Of a stretch of DNA of 64,000 nt, positions 1 through 8,685 are shown one piece after another. A model generated the notes under the pieces. It worked only from the letters and a program-made list of their open reading frames with translations, made no database searches and was not told the origin of the DNA. Every line of letters starts with the position of its first letter. Positions within the stretch are counted from its first letter, which is position 1. Source of the DNA: Paeniglutamicibacter sulfureus (GTDB taxonomy: Bacteria > Actinomycetota > Actinomycetes > Actinomycetales > Micrococcaceae); assembly GCF_030512175.1 (NCBI RefSeq), contig NZ_JAULBL010000002.1, forward strand, positions 1,920,149 through 1,984,148. The letters run 5' to 3'. The position numbers and the translations under genes are program-made.

Positions 1-96
1 GACGTCGCGCAACCGGCCCAGGCGGTCGCCCAGCGGGTCGAAGACGTCCAGGCCCAGCAGGCGTGCGATGAAGACCTTCGTAGAATTGCTGCTCAC
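1..96 (-). CDS. MgtE-N/CBS-type magnesium transporter-like protein, N-terminal fragment
   Basis: Only the first 32 codons lie in the window; the gene runs off the left edge. It starts at a GTG (complement of 94-96) and reads VSSNSTKVFIARLLGLDVFD, then PLGDRLGRLRDV. From memory this start is typical of the actinobacterial proteins that join a PRC-barrel, an MgtE N-terminal domain and CBS domains and are annotated as magnesium transporter-like. No membrane segment is visible in this piece. It is divergent from the stress protein gene at 247. The family call rests on the short start motif alone. Confidence 0.6.
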   Translation of the reverse strand, partial: MSSNSTKVFIARLLGLDVFDPLGDRLGRLRDV

Positions 97-246
97 GCTC
101 TCTAGGCTACTGCCTGACGTGCACCCTTTGGCGGTTTGGTGCATGTGTTGAGCGCGACGTGGTGAAACCGCGGTTGTGGGCGGCATCGCTTTCACCTTCA
201 GCGATCAAGCCAGGTGTTCGGGTGCGGCAGCATGCACAATGGATAT

Positions 247-1125
247 ATGTCATCCCCACTTGGTGCATCCCCGTCCAACCCGAACCTGCCCGGCTTGCCG
301 CGCGGCGAGCTTTTGGGCCGCTACAGCACGTACCTGGATGCGCAGAAGGTGGTTGACTACCTGGCCGACCACGACTTCCCCGTCGCCAACCTCACCATCG
401 TGGGCAACGACCTCAAGTCGGTGGAGCGGGTCACCGCGAAGCTCAGCTACCCGAAGGTTGCCGCCGCCGGCGCCGCCCAGGGCGCGATGTTCGGCGTCTT
501 TGTGGGGCTGGTGCTGACGATCTTCAGCCCGGGCTCCAACGCGCTGGCGCAGATCCTGTCCTCGGTGGGCATCGGCATGGCCATCTGGATGCTGGTGGGC
601 GTGGTGAGCTACTCGTTCCGGCGCGGCAAGCGCGACTTCGCCTCGCAGTCCCAGGTGCTGGCCACCAGCTACGACGTGGTGGTGGCTTTCTCGCACGCAC
701 ATGCTGCCCGTGCCATGGCGGCCAACCTGCCCATGAGCCGCATGGCTGCGGACAACGGCGTGGGCGCACACACCCCGCCGGCGCAGCCACAGCCCCAGGT
801 CCAGCCCCCGGTCCAGGCCGGAGCTCCCGCGGCGCCCGCTGAGCCGGGCGCCAGCGCCCCGACGTCGGGCAGCTACTCGGACTTGCCCGACGGGCGCCCG
901 CAATTCGGCATCCGGATCCAGGAAAACCAGCCGCCGGCTGCGGCCCCGGTGGCCGAGGCCCCGGCGGCGCCTGCAGCCGACACGCCGGCAGCCGCGCCCG
1001 CTGCCGCGGAAACCGAATCGACAGATGTCACCGGGGACGCGGATCGCGAAACGGGTGCCGGGAGCGCAAGCGGGGAATCCACGCCGGAGGATGCCAAGCA
1101 CCCGGAACACGGCAAGCACCTCTAG
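247..1125 (+). CDS. general stress protein-like membrane protein with Pro/Ala-rich tail
   Basis: About 292 residues. The N-terminal part (GELLGRYSTYLDAQKVVDYL, residues about 20-70) resembles the YflT-type general stress domain seen in actinobacterial proteins of this kind. It is followed by two hydrophobic stretches with a Gly-rich hairpin (about residues 75-125, GAMFGVFVGLVLTIF and IGMAIWMLVGVV). After residue 170 the protein is low complexity, rich in Ala, Pro and Gln, then acidic, and likely disordered. I start it at ATG 247 (MSSPLGASPSNP); ATG 232 and GTG 214 are in frame, and none has a convincing ribosome binding site. The biochemical role is not known to me. It lies next to the MgtE-like gene, which is a common arrangement in related genomes. 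Confidence 0.7.
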   Translation: MSSPLGASPSNPNLPGLPRGELLGRYSTYLDAQKVVDYLADHDFPVANLTIVGNDLKSVERVTAKLSYPKVAAAGAAQGAMFGVFVGLVLTIFSPGSNALAQILSSVGIGMAIWMLVGVVSYSFRRGKRDFASQSQVLATSYDVVVAFSHAHAARAMAANLPMSRMAADNGVGAHTPPAQPQPQVQPPVQAGAPAAPAEPGASAPTSGSYSDLPDGRPQFGIRIQENQPPAAAPVAEAPAAPAADTPAAAPAAAETESTDVTGDADRETGAGSASGESTPEDAKHPEHGKHL

Positions 1126-1175
1126 CCGGCGGCCCCGCACCAGGCGGCCCAGGGCGGCAAGCCCGACAGGCACGA

Positions 1176-1225
1176 AACGCGAAGGCGGCCTTCACTCCAA
1201 CGAGGATGAGGGCCGCCTTCGCGTT
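1176..1225. terminator. hairpin between convergent genes
   Basis: A 15-bp perfect inverted repeat (1176-1190 and 1211-1225, AACGCGAAGGCGGCC and its complement) with a 20-nt loop sits between the convergent stress-protein and pepP genes. There is no clear T-tract on either side, so it is a candidate bidirectional terminator rather than a textbook one. Confidence 0.6.
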
Positions 1226-1243
1226 ATGTGCAGGTTGGCCAGA

Positions 1244-2794
1244 TCAGCCCTTCCGGACCTGTGCCATCCATTCCTCGACCTCGGCCGGGGTGCGCGGCAG
1301 TGCCGCGGAGAGGTTCACGCAGCCGTCGGCGGTGATGAGCACATCGTCCTCGATGCGCACGCCGATGCCGCGGTATTCCTCCGGCACGGCCAGGTCCTCG
1401 TTCTTGAAGTACAGGCCGGGCTCGATGGTGAAGACCATGCCCTCCTCGAGGATTCCGTCCAGGTACAGCTCGGCCTTGGCCTGTGCGCAGTCGTGCACGT
1501 CAAGGCCCAGGTGGTGGCTGGTGCCGTGGGGCATCCAGCGGCGGTGCTGCTGGCCCTCGGGGGAGAGCGCCTCCTCGAGCGTCACCGGCAACAGGCCCCA
1601 GGCGTCGAGGTTCTGTGCCAGCACCGTCACCGCGGCAGTGTGCAGGTCGCGGAAACGGGTGCCCGGCTTGGCCACGGCGAATGCGGCGTCGGCGGCGTCG
1701 AGCACCGCCTGGTAGATCTTGCGCTGCACCTCGGTGTAGCTGCCGTTGACCGGCAGGGTGCGGGTCACGTCGGCGGTGTACAGCGACTCGGCCTCGACGC
1801 CGGCATCCAGCAGCAGCAGGTCCCCGTCGTTGACGGCGCCGTTGTTGTTGATCCAGTGCAGCACCGTGGCGTTGTTTCCCGCTGCGGCGATGGTGTCGTA
1901 CCCCAGGTCGTTGCCCTCCTCGCGGGCACGGGCGAAGAACGCACCCTCGACCACGCGCTCGCCGCGTTCGTGGCCCATGGCGCGGTCCAGCGAGCGGACG
2001 ACGTCGTGGAAGCCGTTGACCGTGGCTGCCACCGACTTCTTCATTTCCGCGATTTCCCACTCGTCCTTGACCAGGCGGATCTCGCTCAGTGCCTCGGAGA
2101 GTTCGCCGTCGAGGGAGTCAGAGACTTCCAGGTCCACTCCGGTGTTGATGCGGGAGGTGTCGACGAGCGCGTCGCAGTTCATGTCCACCTCGCGCAGCAG
2201 GCGGATGCGCATGCCGCCGAATTCCACTACGCCGGCGTCCTTGGTGATGGCAACCTCGAGGCCGGTCAGGTCGGCGGTAGGCAGACCCAGGCGCGCCTGC
2301 AACAGGGGCAAGGTCGGGCGCGGTCCGATCCAGAACTCGCCGGTGCGGGCGTTGGAGTAGAACTCCTCCGAATCGCGCCCCGCCATCGGGGAGAAGTAGA
2401 GCGTGGAAACATGGTTCGAGCCGTTGTCGCCCGCGCCCGTCTCGGTGGGTTCCAGCACCAGGACGGCTTCCGGCTCGTGGTCAAGGCCCAGCCCGGTGAG
2501 GTGGGCGAAGCCTGAATGCGGACGGAATCGGTAGTCGGTGTCATTGGACCTGACCTTGTGCGGCCCGGCGGGAATGACCAGGCGTTCGCCGGGGAACTTG
2601 GCCGAGATCGCTGCGCGGCGGGCGGCCGCATACGGAGCGACCTTATCCGCGTTCGGAAGCGTGGAGTTTTCGGGGGCCCATGATGAGGCCATGAACTTCT
2701 TGAATGCCTCGGAGTTGGGGCGCTGGGAACGGTTGTTCACGCGCTCTTCGAGGGGCTGGTCGCTGCCGGTGGTGGTGGTTGCATCAGTGCTCAT
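1244..2794 (-). CDS. pepP: aminopeptidase P family protein (Xaa-Pro aminopeptidase)
   Basis: 516 residues, the usual size for actinobacterial aminopeptidase P. It should remove an N-terminal residue that precedes proline, using two metal ions in a pita-bread fold (M24B). The N-terminal creatinase-like domain covers about residues 60-230 and the catalytic domain about 250-510. Metal-ligand motifs visible are LLLLDAGVEAESLYTADVTR (two Asp), HGTSHHLGLDVHD (His), FTIEPGLY (Glu) and GIGVRIEDDVL (Glu). It is cytosolic with no signal peptide. The ATG at 2794 gives MSTDATTTTG. It is convergent with the stress protein and divergent from the PHP gene, so it is probably transcribed alone. Confidence 0.93.
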   Translation of the reverse strand: MSTDATTTTGSDQPLEERVNNRSQRPNSEAFKKFMASSWAPENSTLPNADKVAPYAAARRAAISAKFPGERLVIPAGPHKVRSNDTDYRFRPHSGFAHLTGLGLDHEPEAVLVLEPTETGAGDNGSNHVSTLYFSPMAGRDSEEFYSNARTGEFWIGPRPTLPLLQARLGLPTADLTGLEVAITKDAGVVEFGGMRIRLLREVDMNCDALVDTSRINTGVDLEVSDSLDGELSEALSEIRLVKDEWEIAEMKKSVAATVNGFHDVVRSLDRAMGHERGERVVEGAFFARAREEGNDLGYDTIAAAGNNATVLHWINNNGAVNDGDLLLLDAGVEAESLYTADVTRTLPVNGSYTEVQRKIYQAVLDAADAAFAVAKPGTRFRDLHTAAVTVLAQNLDAWGLLPVTLEEALSPEGQQHRRWMPHGTSHHLGLDVHDCAQAKAELYLDGILEEGMVFTIEPGLYFKNEDLAVPEEYRGIGVRIEDDVLITADGCVNLSAALPRTPAEVEEWMAQVRKG

Positions 2795-3013
2795 TGTCCA
2801 ATCGTCTCAAAGGCCGGACACTTACGCCAAGACGCCCGGAGAACAACGAGGTGCCGGTGCCGGGGACTGGTTGTGTTGCTGGCGCGAACCGCACGCTTTC
2901 GCGGTGGTTGGCCGCTGCCCATCGAGGTGCCGGGCGGCATCGGGTGTTCGTTGTCGGAAGAACACCGCGGGGCACTGCCGACGCTGTCCTGCCAAGGGGC
3001 TACCCTGAAAGAC

Positions 3014-3874
3014 ATGCGGATCGACCTTCATGCTCATTCACATGTTTCCGACGGGACGGAGCACCCCGCCGAATTGGTGGCCGCGGCCAAGGCCGCCGGC
3101 CTTGACGTGCTGGCGCTGACCGACCACGACCAGACGTCCGGGTGGGCCGCGGCAGGGGAAGCCGCACTTGAAATCGGCGTGGGGTTGGTCCCGGGCATGG
3201 AGATCTCCTGCAAGACCGAGGCCGGCGTCAGCGTCCACCTGCTCTGTTACTTGCACGACCCCGCGCATGCGGGACTGATCGAGGAAATCGAAAAGGCCCG
3301 CGACGCGCGCATTACCCGTGCGCGGCGAATGGTGGAGTTGCTCGCCGAGGATTATCCGGTGGATTGGGACCTGATCGCCCGCCACTCGATCCCCGGCGGG
3401 ACGATAGGCCGACCCCACATTGCCGATGCCCTGGTTACGGCGGGTGTGGTCCGCACCCGTACCGAGGCGTTCGCTGAGGTGCTGACAGCCCGCTCGCGCT
3501 ACTACGTGGGCCACTACGCCATGGATCCGGTGACCGCGGTCAAACTGGTGCGCGATGCCGGTGGGGTACCGGTCTTTGCACACCCGGTTGCCTCCGCCCG
3601 CGGCCGGGTGGTGGGGGAGGAGACCTTCGAGCAGATGATCGAGGCTGGTTTGTTGGGCCTGGAAATCGAGCACCGGGACAACCCCAAAGAGGGGCGCAAA
3701 TACCTGCGTGCGCTTGCGCTGGAACACGACTTGATCGTCACCGGGTCTTCGGACTACCACGGCACAGGCAAACCGAACCGACTGGGCGAAAACACCACCA
3801 GCCCCGAGATGCTGCAGCGGATTCTGGAAGCCGGGACCGGCTCCGCACCGGTCGGAATGCCCGACCTGTTCTAG
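3014..3874 (+). CDS. PHP domain metal-dependent phosphoesterase
   Basis: 286 residues. The start MRIDLHAHSHVSDGTEHPAE carries the HxH motif of the PHP fold; further metal-site residues are in LALTDHDQTSG (DHD), FAHPVA, EIEHRD and SSDYHG. This places it in the YciV/TrpH-like group, whose members act on 3',5'-bisphosphonucleotides or on RNA 5' ends; which substrate applies here cannot be read. I start at ATG 3014 because the PHP motif begins at once; the reading frame stays open upstream to 2873 but has no family match. A strong terminator follows 13 nt after the stop. Confidence 0.9.
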   Translation: MRIDLHAHSHVSDGTEHPAELVAAAKAAGLDVLALTDHDQTSGWAAAGEAALEIGVGLVPGMEISCKTEAGVSVHLLCYLHDPAHAGLIEEIEKARDARITRARRMVELLAEDYPVDWDLIARHSIPGGTIGRPHIADALVTAGVVRTRTEAFAEVLTARSRYYVGHYAMDPVTAVKLVRDAGGVPVFAHPVASARGRVVGEETFEQMIEAGLLGLEIEHRDNPKEGRKYLRALALEHDLIVTGSSDYHGTGKPNRLGENTTSPEMLQRILEAGTGSAPVGMPDLF

Positions 3875-3887
3875 CCTTCCCCATCAT

Positions 3888-3933
3888 GCGCACCGCTGCC
3901 GTTCCGGAGGGGACGCTGGCGGTGCGCCTTTTT
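3888..3933 (+). terminator. rho-independent terminator after the PHP gene
   Basis: A perfect 9-bp stem, GCGCACCGC (3888-3896) pairing with GCGGTGCGC (3919-3927), is followed by CTTTTT. The tail and position fit an intrinsic terminator for the PHP gene. Confidence 0.85.
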
Positions 3934-4205
3934 GATCCCCGGTGAGGGCTTTCCTGAGCTGCCGATGTGGTGGTCAGACGCGTACTTTTCTCGTTCTGCG
4001 GTGTTGATTAGTTTTGAGCTTGGCGGATGGACAATAGCTATTCGGTAAGTGGTCATCCAGTCGCAAACACATTACGAGTTCCGCTATTCATAATTCGGTT
4101 GATGGTCGTAACGGCTCGAGTGAACGCACGGATATTGCGGAGTTGGAATCGGTCCGTAATCGTCCTCCGGGGTGAGCTTCCCCGGACACCTGCTACTATC
4201 GTTGT

Positions 4206-4266
4206 AGTTGCTTCGCAGTTTGAAATGTTTTTGTTGAGCTTAGTTCCAACGTTTCACGAAGCAACT
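4206..4266. promoter_or_regulatory. 10-bp inverted repeat in the long leader of the symporter gene
   Basis: The 590 bases from 3934 to 4523 hold no gene I can support; a 93-codon frame at 4027-4308 has no ribosome binding site or family match. The stretch is more AT-rich than its surroundings. Within it AGTTGCTTCG (4206-4215) and CGAAGCAACT (4257-4266) form a perfect inverted repeat around an AT-rich centre. It could be an operator or an RNA hairpin for the symporter gene downstream. No regulator binding site is recognised. Confidence 0.4.
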
Positions 4267-4523
4267 CGCAACCACGACGGCATGAACTTAGCCGTCATTT
4301 GGATGTAAATCGGTGTCGTGCACTGGTGAGGAACACCTCCCTGCGACCATAGTCCGATGTCCAAGTATCCGGCATGAAGCCCGGGTGGTTATGCGCGCTC
4401 AGAATGCGTCCACGCCGGATGTCTGCTCGATTCGTGTATGCGAATTCGATTAATTGTGCCTTGTAGGCCAGCGCGCAAATTAGGAATTGTTGCCGGCGGC
4501 ATTCCTACGATGAGAGGATGGAT

Positions 4524-6206
4524 ATGGATCTCGAAAACGGGGATTATCAGCTTCTCGCAGGATGGGTTGTCCTGGGGTTGGTGGTGCTGTTTTACGGGGG
4601 GACATTTGTTATGTCCCTTATGATTGGCAAAAAGAAAGAAAACGCCGACGGTTATATGACAGCCGGAAACAAAATTGGTTTCGGCGTTTCCGCGGCGAGC
4701 ATGACCGCCACATGGATCTGGGCATCCTCGATGTACGCCTCCGCGACATCGGGTTATACCTATGGCATTTCCGGGCCGATTCACTACGGTCTTTGGGGAG
4801 CATTGATGATTCTATTCATCTACCCCTTCGGCCGGAGGATCCGTGCGGTAGCGCCAAAGGCACACACCCTTGCCGAGGTCATGTATGCCCGCCATGGTCG
4901 TTCCAGCCAACTCATGCTGGCCGGATCCAACATCCTCGGTAGCGTCATTTCGCTGACCTCCAACTTCATTGCCGGTGGCGCACTCATCGCGTTGCTCTCT
5001 CCCTTTAGTTTCCGCCAGGGCATCATCGCGGTGGCTGCAGGGATCCTGCTTTACACCCTGTGGTCCGGGTTCAGGGCATCGGTGCTCACCGATTTTGCCC
5101 AAGTCGTGGCGATGCTCGGTGCCGTGGTGGTCATTATTCCGGTGATCTTCTTCGCCGCCGGAGGCCCGGGTCTCTTTGAAACAGGCGCCTCAAACCTCAC
5201 GGCTCAGCAGAGCGACTTCTTCTCTTCCGATGCGTTCATGAACCAGGGTGCGCCGTACATCGCGGCTGTGTTGGCGTACGCTATCGGTAACCAGACGATC
5301 GCCCAGCGTCTCTTCGCAGTTCGTGAAGACCTGATCAAGCCGACCTTCATCACGGCGACGATTGGCTACGGTGCAACGATTATCGGATTCGGCATGCTCG
5401 GTGTCATCGCCTTGTACGCAGGCATCACCCCGATTGACGGGGACACCAACAACCTTATTCCGCAGATGGCCGTTACCTACCTTGGCCCGGTCCTGTTGTG
5501 TGTTTTCTTCATCATGATCCTGGGATCGCTTTCCTCCACGGCTGATTCCGACCTGGCTGCTCTTTCGTCAATCGCAATGGCCGACATCTACGGCCAGTCC
5601 GTTGGCAAGAGGAAGGCCAATCCGAAGACGATGCTGCTGGTCGGCCGGATAACGATGATTCTGGCCACCGCAGCCGGCTTGTTCTTTGCGAGCGGGAAGA
5701 TGAACATCCTTGACCTCTTGGTCTTCGTCGGCGCGCTCTGGGGTGCGCTGGTGTTCCCGGTCATTGCGAGCTTCTACTGGAAAAAGGTCACCAACATGGC
5801 CTTCACCGTCTCCTCACTGACTGCCCTAGCAGTTTTCCTGCCGGTGCGCTTCGAATGGATCTCGATGTCCGGTCTGACCGGCTACGTCGTGGACGTCGTT
5901 TCCATCGTCGGAGTTGGCGTGGTACTGGGACTGATGAGTTTCGGATTCTTCGGGCTGAAAATTGCCCGGATCATTGGTATCGCAGCAATCGTCATCGTCT
6001 CGCCGTTTGCCTTCGGTGTCCTGCACGAATACGCCGTGCTCAGCGGCTCGCTGGTCGCCTATTCGGTCTCGACGGTTGTCTGCTACCTCATGTCGGTGCG
6101 TTCCAAGCAAAAGTTCGACTTCAGCACCATCAAGGACCGTGTCGGTGACTTCGACCCCGTCGAGACGATCACGAGCGATTCCGACCACCTAGCCACTTCG
6201 AAGTAG
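4524..6206 (+). CDS. sodium:solute symporter family (SSS) transporter
   Basis: 560 residues with about 13 predicted membrane segments, the normal size for SSS proteins. It would carry a solute into the cell with Na+. Family features include the N-terminal periplasmic tail and TM1, the conserved ADGYMTAGNKIG and WIWASSMYASATSGYTYG region, and the core LSSTADSDLAALSSIAMADI motif (SSTADSD, Na2-site serines). The sequence is of the urea/DUR3-like or uncharacterised branch; the substrate cannot be assigned. ATG 4524 is preferred because GAGAGG (4512-4517) sits 6 nt upstream; ATG 4518 is directly against it. A 43-residue membrane peptide follows 23 nt after the stop and is probably a subunit. Confidence 0.88.
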   Translation: MDLENGDYQLLAGWVVLGLVVLFYGGTFVMSLMIGKKKENADGYMTAGNKIGFGVSAASMTATWIWASSMYASATSGYTYGISGPIHYGLWGALMILFIYPFGRRIRAVAPKAHTLAEVMYARHGRSSQLMLAGSNILGSVISLTSNFIAGGALIALLSPFSFRQGIIAVAAGILLYTLWSGFRASVLTDFAQVVAMLGAVVVIIPVIFFAAGGPGLFETGASNLTAQQSDFFSSDAFMNQGAPYIAAVLAYAIGNQTIAQRLFAVREDLIKPTFITATIGYGATIIGFGMLGVIALYAGITPIDGDTNNLIPQMAVTYLGPVLLCVFFIMILGSLSSTADSDLAALSSIAMADIYGQSVGKRKANPKTMLLVGRITMILATAAGLFFASGKMNILDLLVFVGALWGALVFPVIASFYWKKVTNMAFTVSSLTALAVFLPVRFEWISMSGLTGYVVDVVSIVGVGVVLGLMSFGFFGLKIARIIGIAAIVIVSPFAFGVLHEYAVLSGSLVAYSVSTVVCYLMSVRSKQKFDFSTIKDRVGDFDPVETITSDSDHLATSK

Positions 6207-6229
6207 AGACAAGGAAAGAGGAGACTGTC

Positions 6230-6361
6230 ATGAGTGTTTTTTGGTTGACCGTATATGTCTTGATCTGGCCCCTGGTCGTTGGCGGAACGCTATTCGTCAT
6301 CGTGCGGGCGTTCTACCGGGAATGGCGCCAGGCGCGCGCTGAGGGCCGAGGCATGGTTTAG
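6230..6361 (+). CDS. 43-residue transporter small subunit
   Basis: Short gene starting ATG 6230 with ribosome binding site AGGAAAGAGGAG just upstream and stop TAG at 6359-6361. The product starts MSVFWLTVYVLIWPLVVGGT, continues as one hydrophobic helix to about residue 25, then has a basic tail (REWRQARAEGRGMV). Peptides of this type are annotated next to SSS and NSS transporters as putative transporter small subunits, by analogy with MetS of MetP. Its place directly after the symporter and before a strong terminator makes a two-gene operon. The function is inferred from context. Confidence 0.8.
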   Translation: MSVFWLTVYVLIWPLVVGGTLFVIVRAFYREWRQARAEGRGMV

Positions 6362-6415
6362 GACGGCGGGAGACGGCGTCGGCCAGAGGGCCGACTGCGT
6401 TTCCAGCTAGTTCAG

Positions 6416-6460
6416 GTGCGGGGAGTCTGCCAGTGACAGTGGCAGACTCCCCGCACTTTT
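6416..6460 (+). terminator. strong rho-independent terminator
   Basis: A perfect 17-bp stem (6416-6432 with 6440-6456) with a 7-nt loop GTGACAG is followed by TTTT. It closes the symporter and small-subunit operon. The 230 bases after it, up to the end of the convergent PKD-like gene, show nothing further. Confidence 0.95.
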
Positions 6461-6692
6461 CGCTTTTGACGTAGGTTTTGCCGCTTTGGCCTATCGACGT
6501 TGCTCATCCGCCTCGATGAACCACCACTGGCCAAAGACCCGGGCAGCCATCATCAACATTGATGACAAGCACGGCACTTTCGCTGCAAGATCTGATCATT
6601 AACAACGTGAGCGGCTCTAATTTTCCCCTTTGCCGATACGGGGGCCGTACCGGAATTCGCCACGGAAGTTCCTGCTGCCAGTGGTCGGCATG

Positions 6693-7637
6693 TTACCTGT
6701 CGAAGAGTGAAGCGCACCCGGGAGCGTCCGAGGCTTGGCTGCAGTTCTCTGCCACGAGGATCTTCTTAGTGCGCCACACGCTCATCATGACTTGTTCGCT
6801 CAATACGTTTGCAACGCCTGGGACCGGTGTCCACGGTCCACCTTCGGTTGAGTACTCCCCGCGGAAACGGGTAGTCAGCCCGACCCGGAAATCTCCCGTT
6901 TCACTATAGACGTGACTTGTGCTGGTCGGTTCATCAAAACTGCGCTGGACCATAGCACCGCCGGGAAAGTTTAGCGTTCGCGAGGTACCGTCTCCGTAAG
7001 ACCAAATGTAGGAAACCGGTATCGCCCTGATTCGTACGTTCTGATCGAAAATTGTCACAGCGAAGTTTTGAGTTTCAGCTTTTGCATACATATGGGCATG
7101 TCCATTGCGCAGAGAAAAGCTCTCCGGCTGGCTGACGATAATAGAGGCAAGGATGCTCAGTTTTCGAAAGTCAGTGAGGGTAACCTTGGCAATGTCGTCC
7201 TCAGCACCGGGAATTTCTGTAGGCGGTTCCATTTGGCAATATTGTGTCACCGATATAACTTGACCTGCGCGTGGCCCGTTGACTGCTCGAATTGTCCTGA
7301 CGGTTCGATAGCCTCCGTCGGCGCATGTCGGATCTGAAATCGCGTCACAGGAGCTAACCAGCGTTAGATCGGGAGTGCACTCACTGTAGTACTTGACGTT
7401 GTACCGAAGTTTCGGCCCGTTCGATATCGTCTTCGATTTCCCAGGCATGTTGGCGAAGCTCGAGGAGTTTTCGACATTCGTGGGCGGGCAGGCAACTGCG
7501 ACAGTCATCTGACGACCACCTATGTTCGTGTACTCAACGCACCTTGCCCTCGCCTGTGCAGGCGGTGGGAGCGACATGCTGAAAACCGATATTGCTAGAA
7601 CAAGAATGATGACTCTGCCGCATTGTCGGCTGAACAT
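6693..7637 (-). CDS. secreted PKD-like domain protein
   Basis: 314 residues. It has an N-terminal signal peptide (residues about 1-29: hydrophobic run IILVLAISVFSMSLP, likely cut near AQA-RA). The mature part holds several cysteines (CVEY, ACPP, ECTPD, SCDAISDPTCADGG, YCQ). In the C-terminal half, SYIWSYGDGTSRTLNFPGG followed by TSTSHVYSETGDFRVGL is the typical PKD-type signature (W.FGDG ... H.Y...G.Y.V). It is thus an exported protein with an Ig-like fold; its partner is unknown. It starts one base after the stop of the DUF6318 lipoprotein gene, so the two form an operon. The pair recurs in Arthrobacter-type genomes but no function is established to my knowledge. Base composition is lower in GC than neighbouring genes, which suggests accessory DNA. 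Confidence 0.75.
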   Translation of the reverse strand: MFSRQCGRVIILVLAISVFSMSLPPPAQARARCVEYTNIGGRQMTVAVACPPTNVENSSSFANMPGKSKTISNGPKLRYNVKYYSECTPDLTLVSSCDAISDPTCADGGYRTVRTIRAVNGPRAGQVISVTQYCQMEPPTEIPGAEDDIAKVTLTDFRKLSILASIIVSQPESFSLRNGHAHMYAKAETQNFAVTIFDQNVRIRAIPVSYIWSYGDGTSRTLNFPGGAMVQRSFDEPTSTSHVYSETGDFRVGLTTRFRGEYSTEGGPWTPVPGVANVLSEQVMMSVWRTKKILVAENCSQASDAPGCASLFDR

Positions 7638-7638
7638 T

Positions 7639-8292
7639 TCACTTCACGTCCAAGTACTCAAGTGTCTCTACCGACCACCCGTCATCCCAACTGAGCAGTA
7701 TCGTTGCTGCAAATGGCTCGTCACTCGCGGCAAATACACCTTGTCTTGTCCCGTCGCTCATATACGCCACCATCTCAGCTTGAGTGGAGGTATAAAGGGC
7801 GACTCCATTCTTTGGCTGCAATATGCTTTTCGTGACATTGACGCCAAAATTTGCGCCAGCAAGCCAAGATCCAGCCTTCTTATTGTTGTCGAAGGGATCA
7901 ATGAATCCGCTCGCGCACTCGACACACGTACGTTTCGTAACCTGTTTGATTGGCTTCGTATCGTTCGATTGGATTGTGTACTCCACGAGCTCGTAGTAAT
8001 ACTCGACGAACGCTTCGATGCCAGCTTCGGACCGCACTTTAGCAGCCTCGGGCATCTTGGGAACAGGCCAGTTCTTCGCTGGCCCCTTGGAGCTAGCGGG
8101 AATGGGCTTGGGCGTTGGTTTCGCTGTGGGACTCGGTGATGGCGTCGGAGACGAACTCGTTGCCGTGGCCGTGGAAACTGAGGGCGAGCTCGTGGGCTCG
8201 GCGGGGACGGCGTCACCGGTGCATCCCGCTGCTGCCAGCAGTAGTGCACCCGAGGAGAAAGCGACGATGACTTGCTTGGTTTTCGTAAACAT
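7639..8292 (-). CDS. DUF6318 family lipoprotein
   Basis: 217 residues. Lipoprotein signal: charged start, hydrophobic core and lipobox LAAAGC with Cys at residue 24. A Ser/Thr/Pro linker follows to about residue 70, probably spanning the cell-wall zone. The folded part (EAAKVRSEAGIEAFVEYYYE through WSVETLEYLDVK) matches the DUF6318 pattern: a helix with EAFVEYY, a conserved TCVECASGFID Cys-x2-Cys motif and a C-terminal sheet. The function is unknown. It is the first gene of a two-gene unit with the PKD-like protein, so both probably act at the cell surface. Confidence 0.78.
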   Translation of the reverse strand: MFTKTKQVIVAFSSGALLLAAAGCTGDAVPAEPTSSPSVSTATATSSSPTPSPSPTAKPTPKPIPASSKGPAKNWPVPKMPEAAKVRSEAGIEAFVEYYYELVEYTIQSNDTKPIKQVTKRTCVECASGFIDPFDNNKKAGSWLAGANFGVNVTKSILQPKNGVALYTSTQAEMVAYMSDGTRQGVFAASDEPFAATILLSWDDGWSVETLEYLDVK

Positions 8293-8575
8293 GCCTGAGG
8301 CCTACGATTCGGTCGGAGTCAATTAGCAGACAGCCTAGCCCGTTCGCGAGGGTTTCGGAGCGTTTTCCACAGGGTTCTATCGGCTTCGTGCCTGTTCGGG
8401 TGGCCATTGGACCAGTGACAGATGCCCCCGGACGTCGGAAGGCAAGGGTGGTTCCGTGCGCGTCTCCAACGATCGAAACCGAGGTTTGATGCGTACTGGA
8501 GTGCTGACCGGCCAGGATCGCATCCGGACGGGCTGAGGAATCGAATTCAGTCGGTGTCAGGACTCGCGGACAGCA

Positions 8576-8620
8576 CTAAGCCCCGCACAACTTCGGAATT
8601 CGAGGTGTTACGGGGCTTAG
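8576..8620. repeat. 45-bp imperfect palindrome in a gene-free stretch
   Basis: The 393 bases between the DUF6318 start and the methyltransferase end hold no supported gene. They contain CTAAGCCCCG (8576-8585) and CGGGGCTTAG (8611-8620) as perfect 10-bp arms, with a partly palindromic centre CGGAATTCG. There is no T-tract on either strand. It may act as a terminator for the methyltransferase or be a dispersed intergenic palindrome. Confidence 0.55.
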
Positions 8621-8685
8621 ATCGGAAGGAGTTTCAACGTGCGGCCGATCGGCGCTGAACCGAGCAGCAGGACCGCGTGGATAGG

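Noticed and set aside
4027-4308. 93-codon frame before the symporter
   Set aside because: No ribosome binding site, no recognisable family, and it overlaps an inverted repeat; treated as noncoding.
8422-8658. 78-codon plus-strand frame between the DUF6318 and methyltransferase genes
   Set aside because: No start signal, no family match, and it crosses the 45-bp palindrome.
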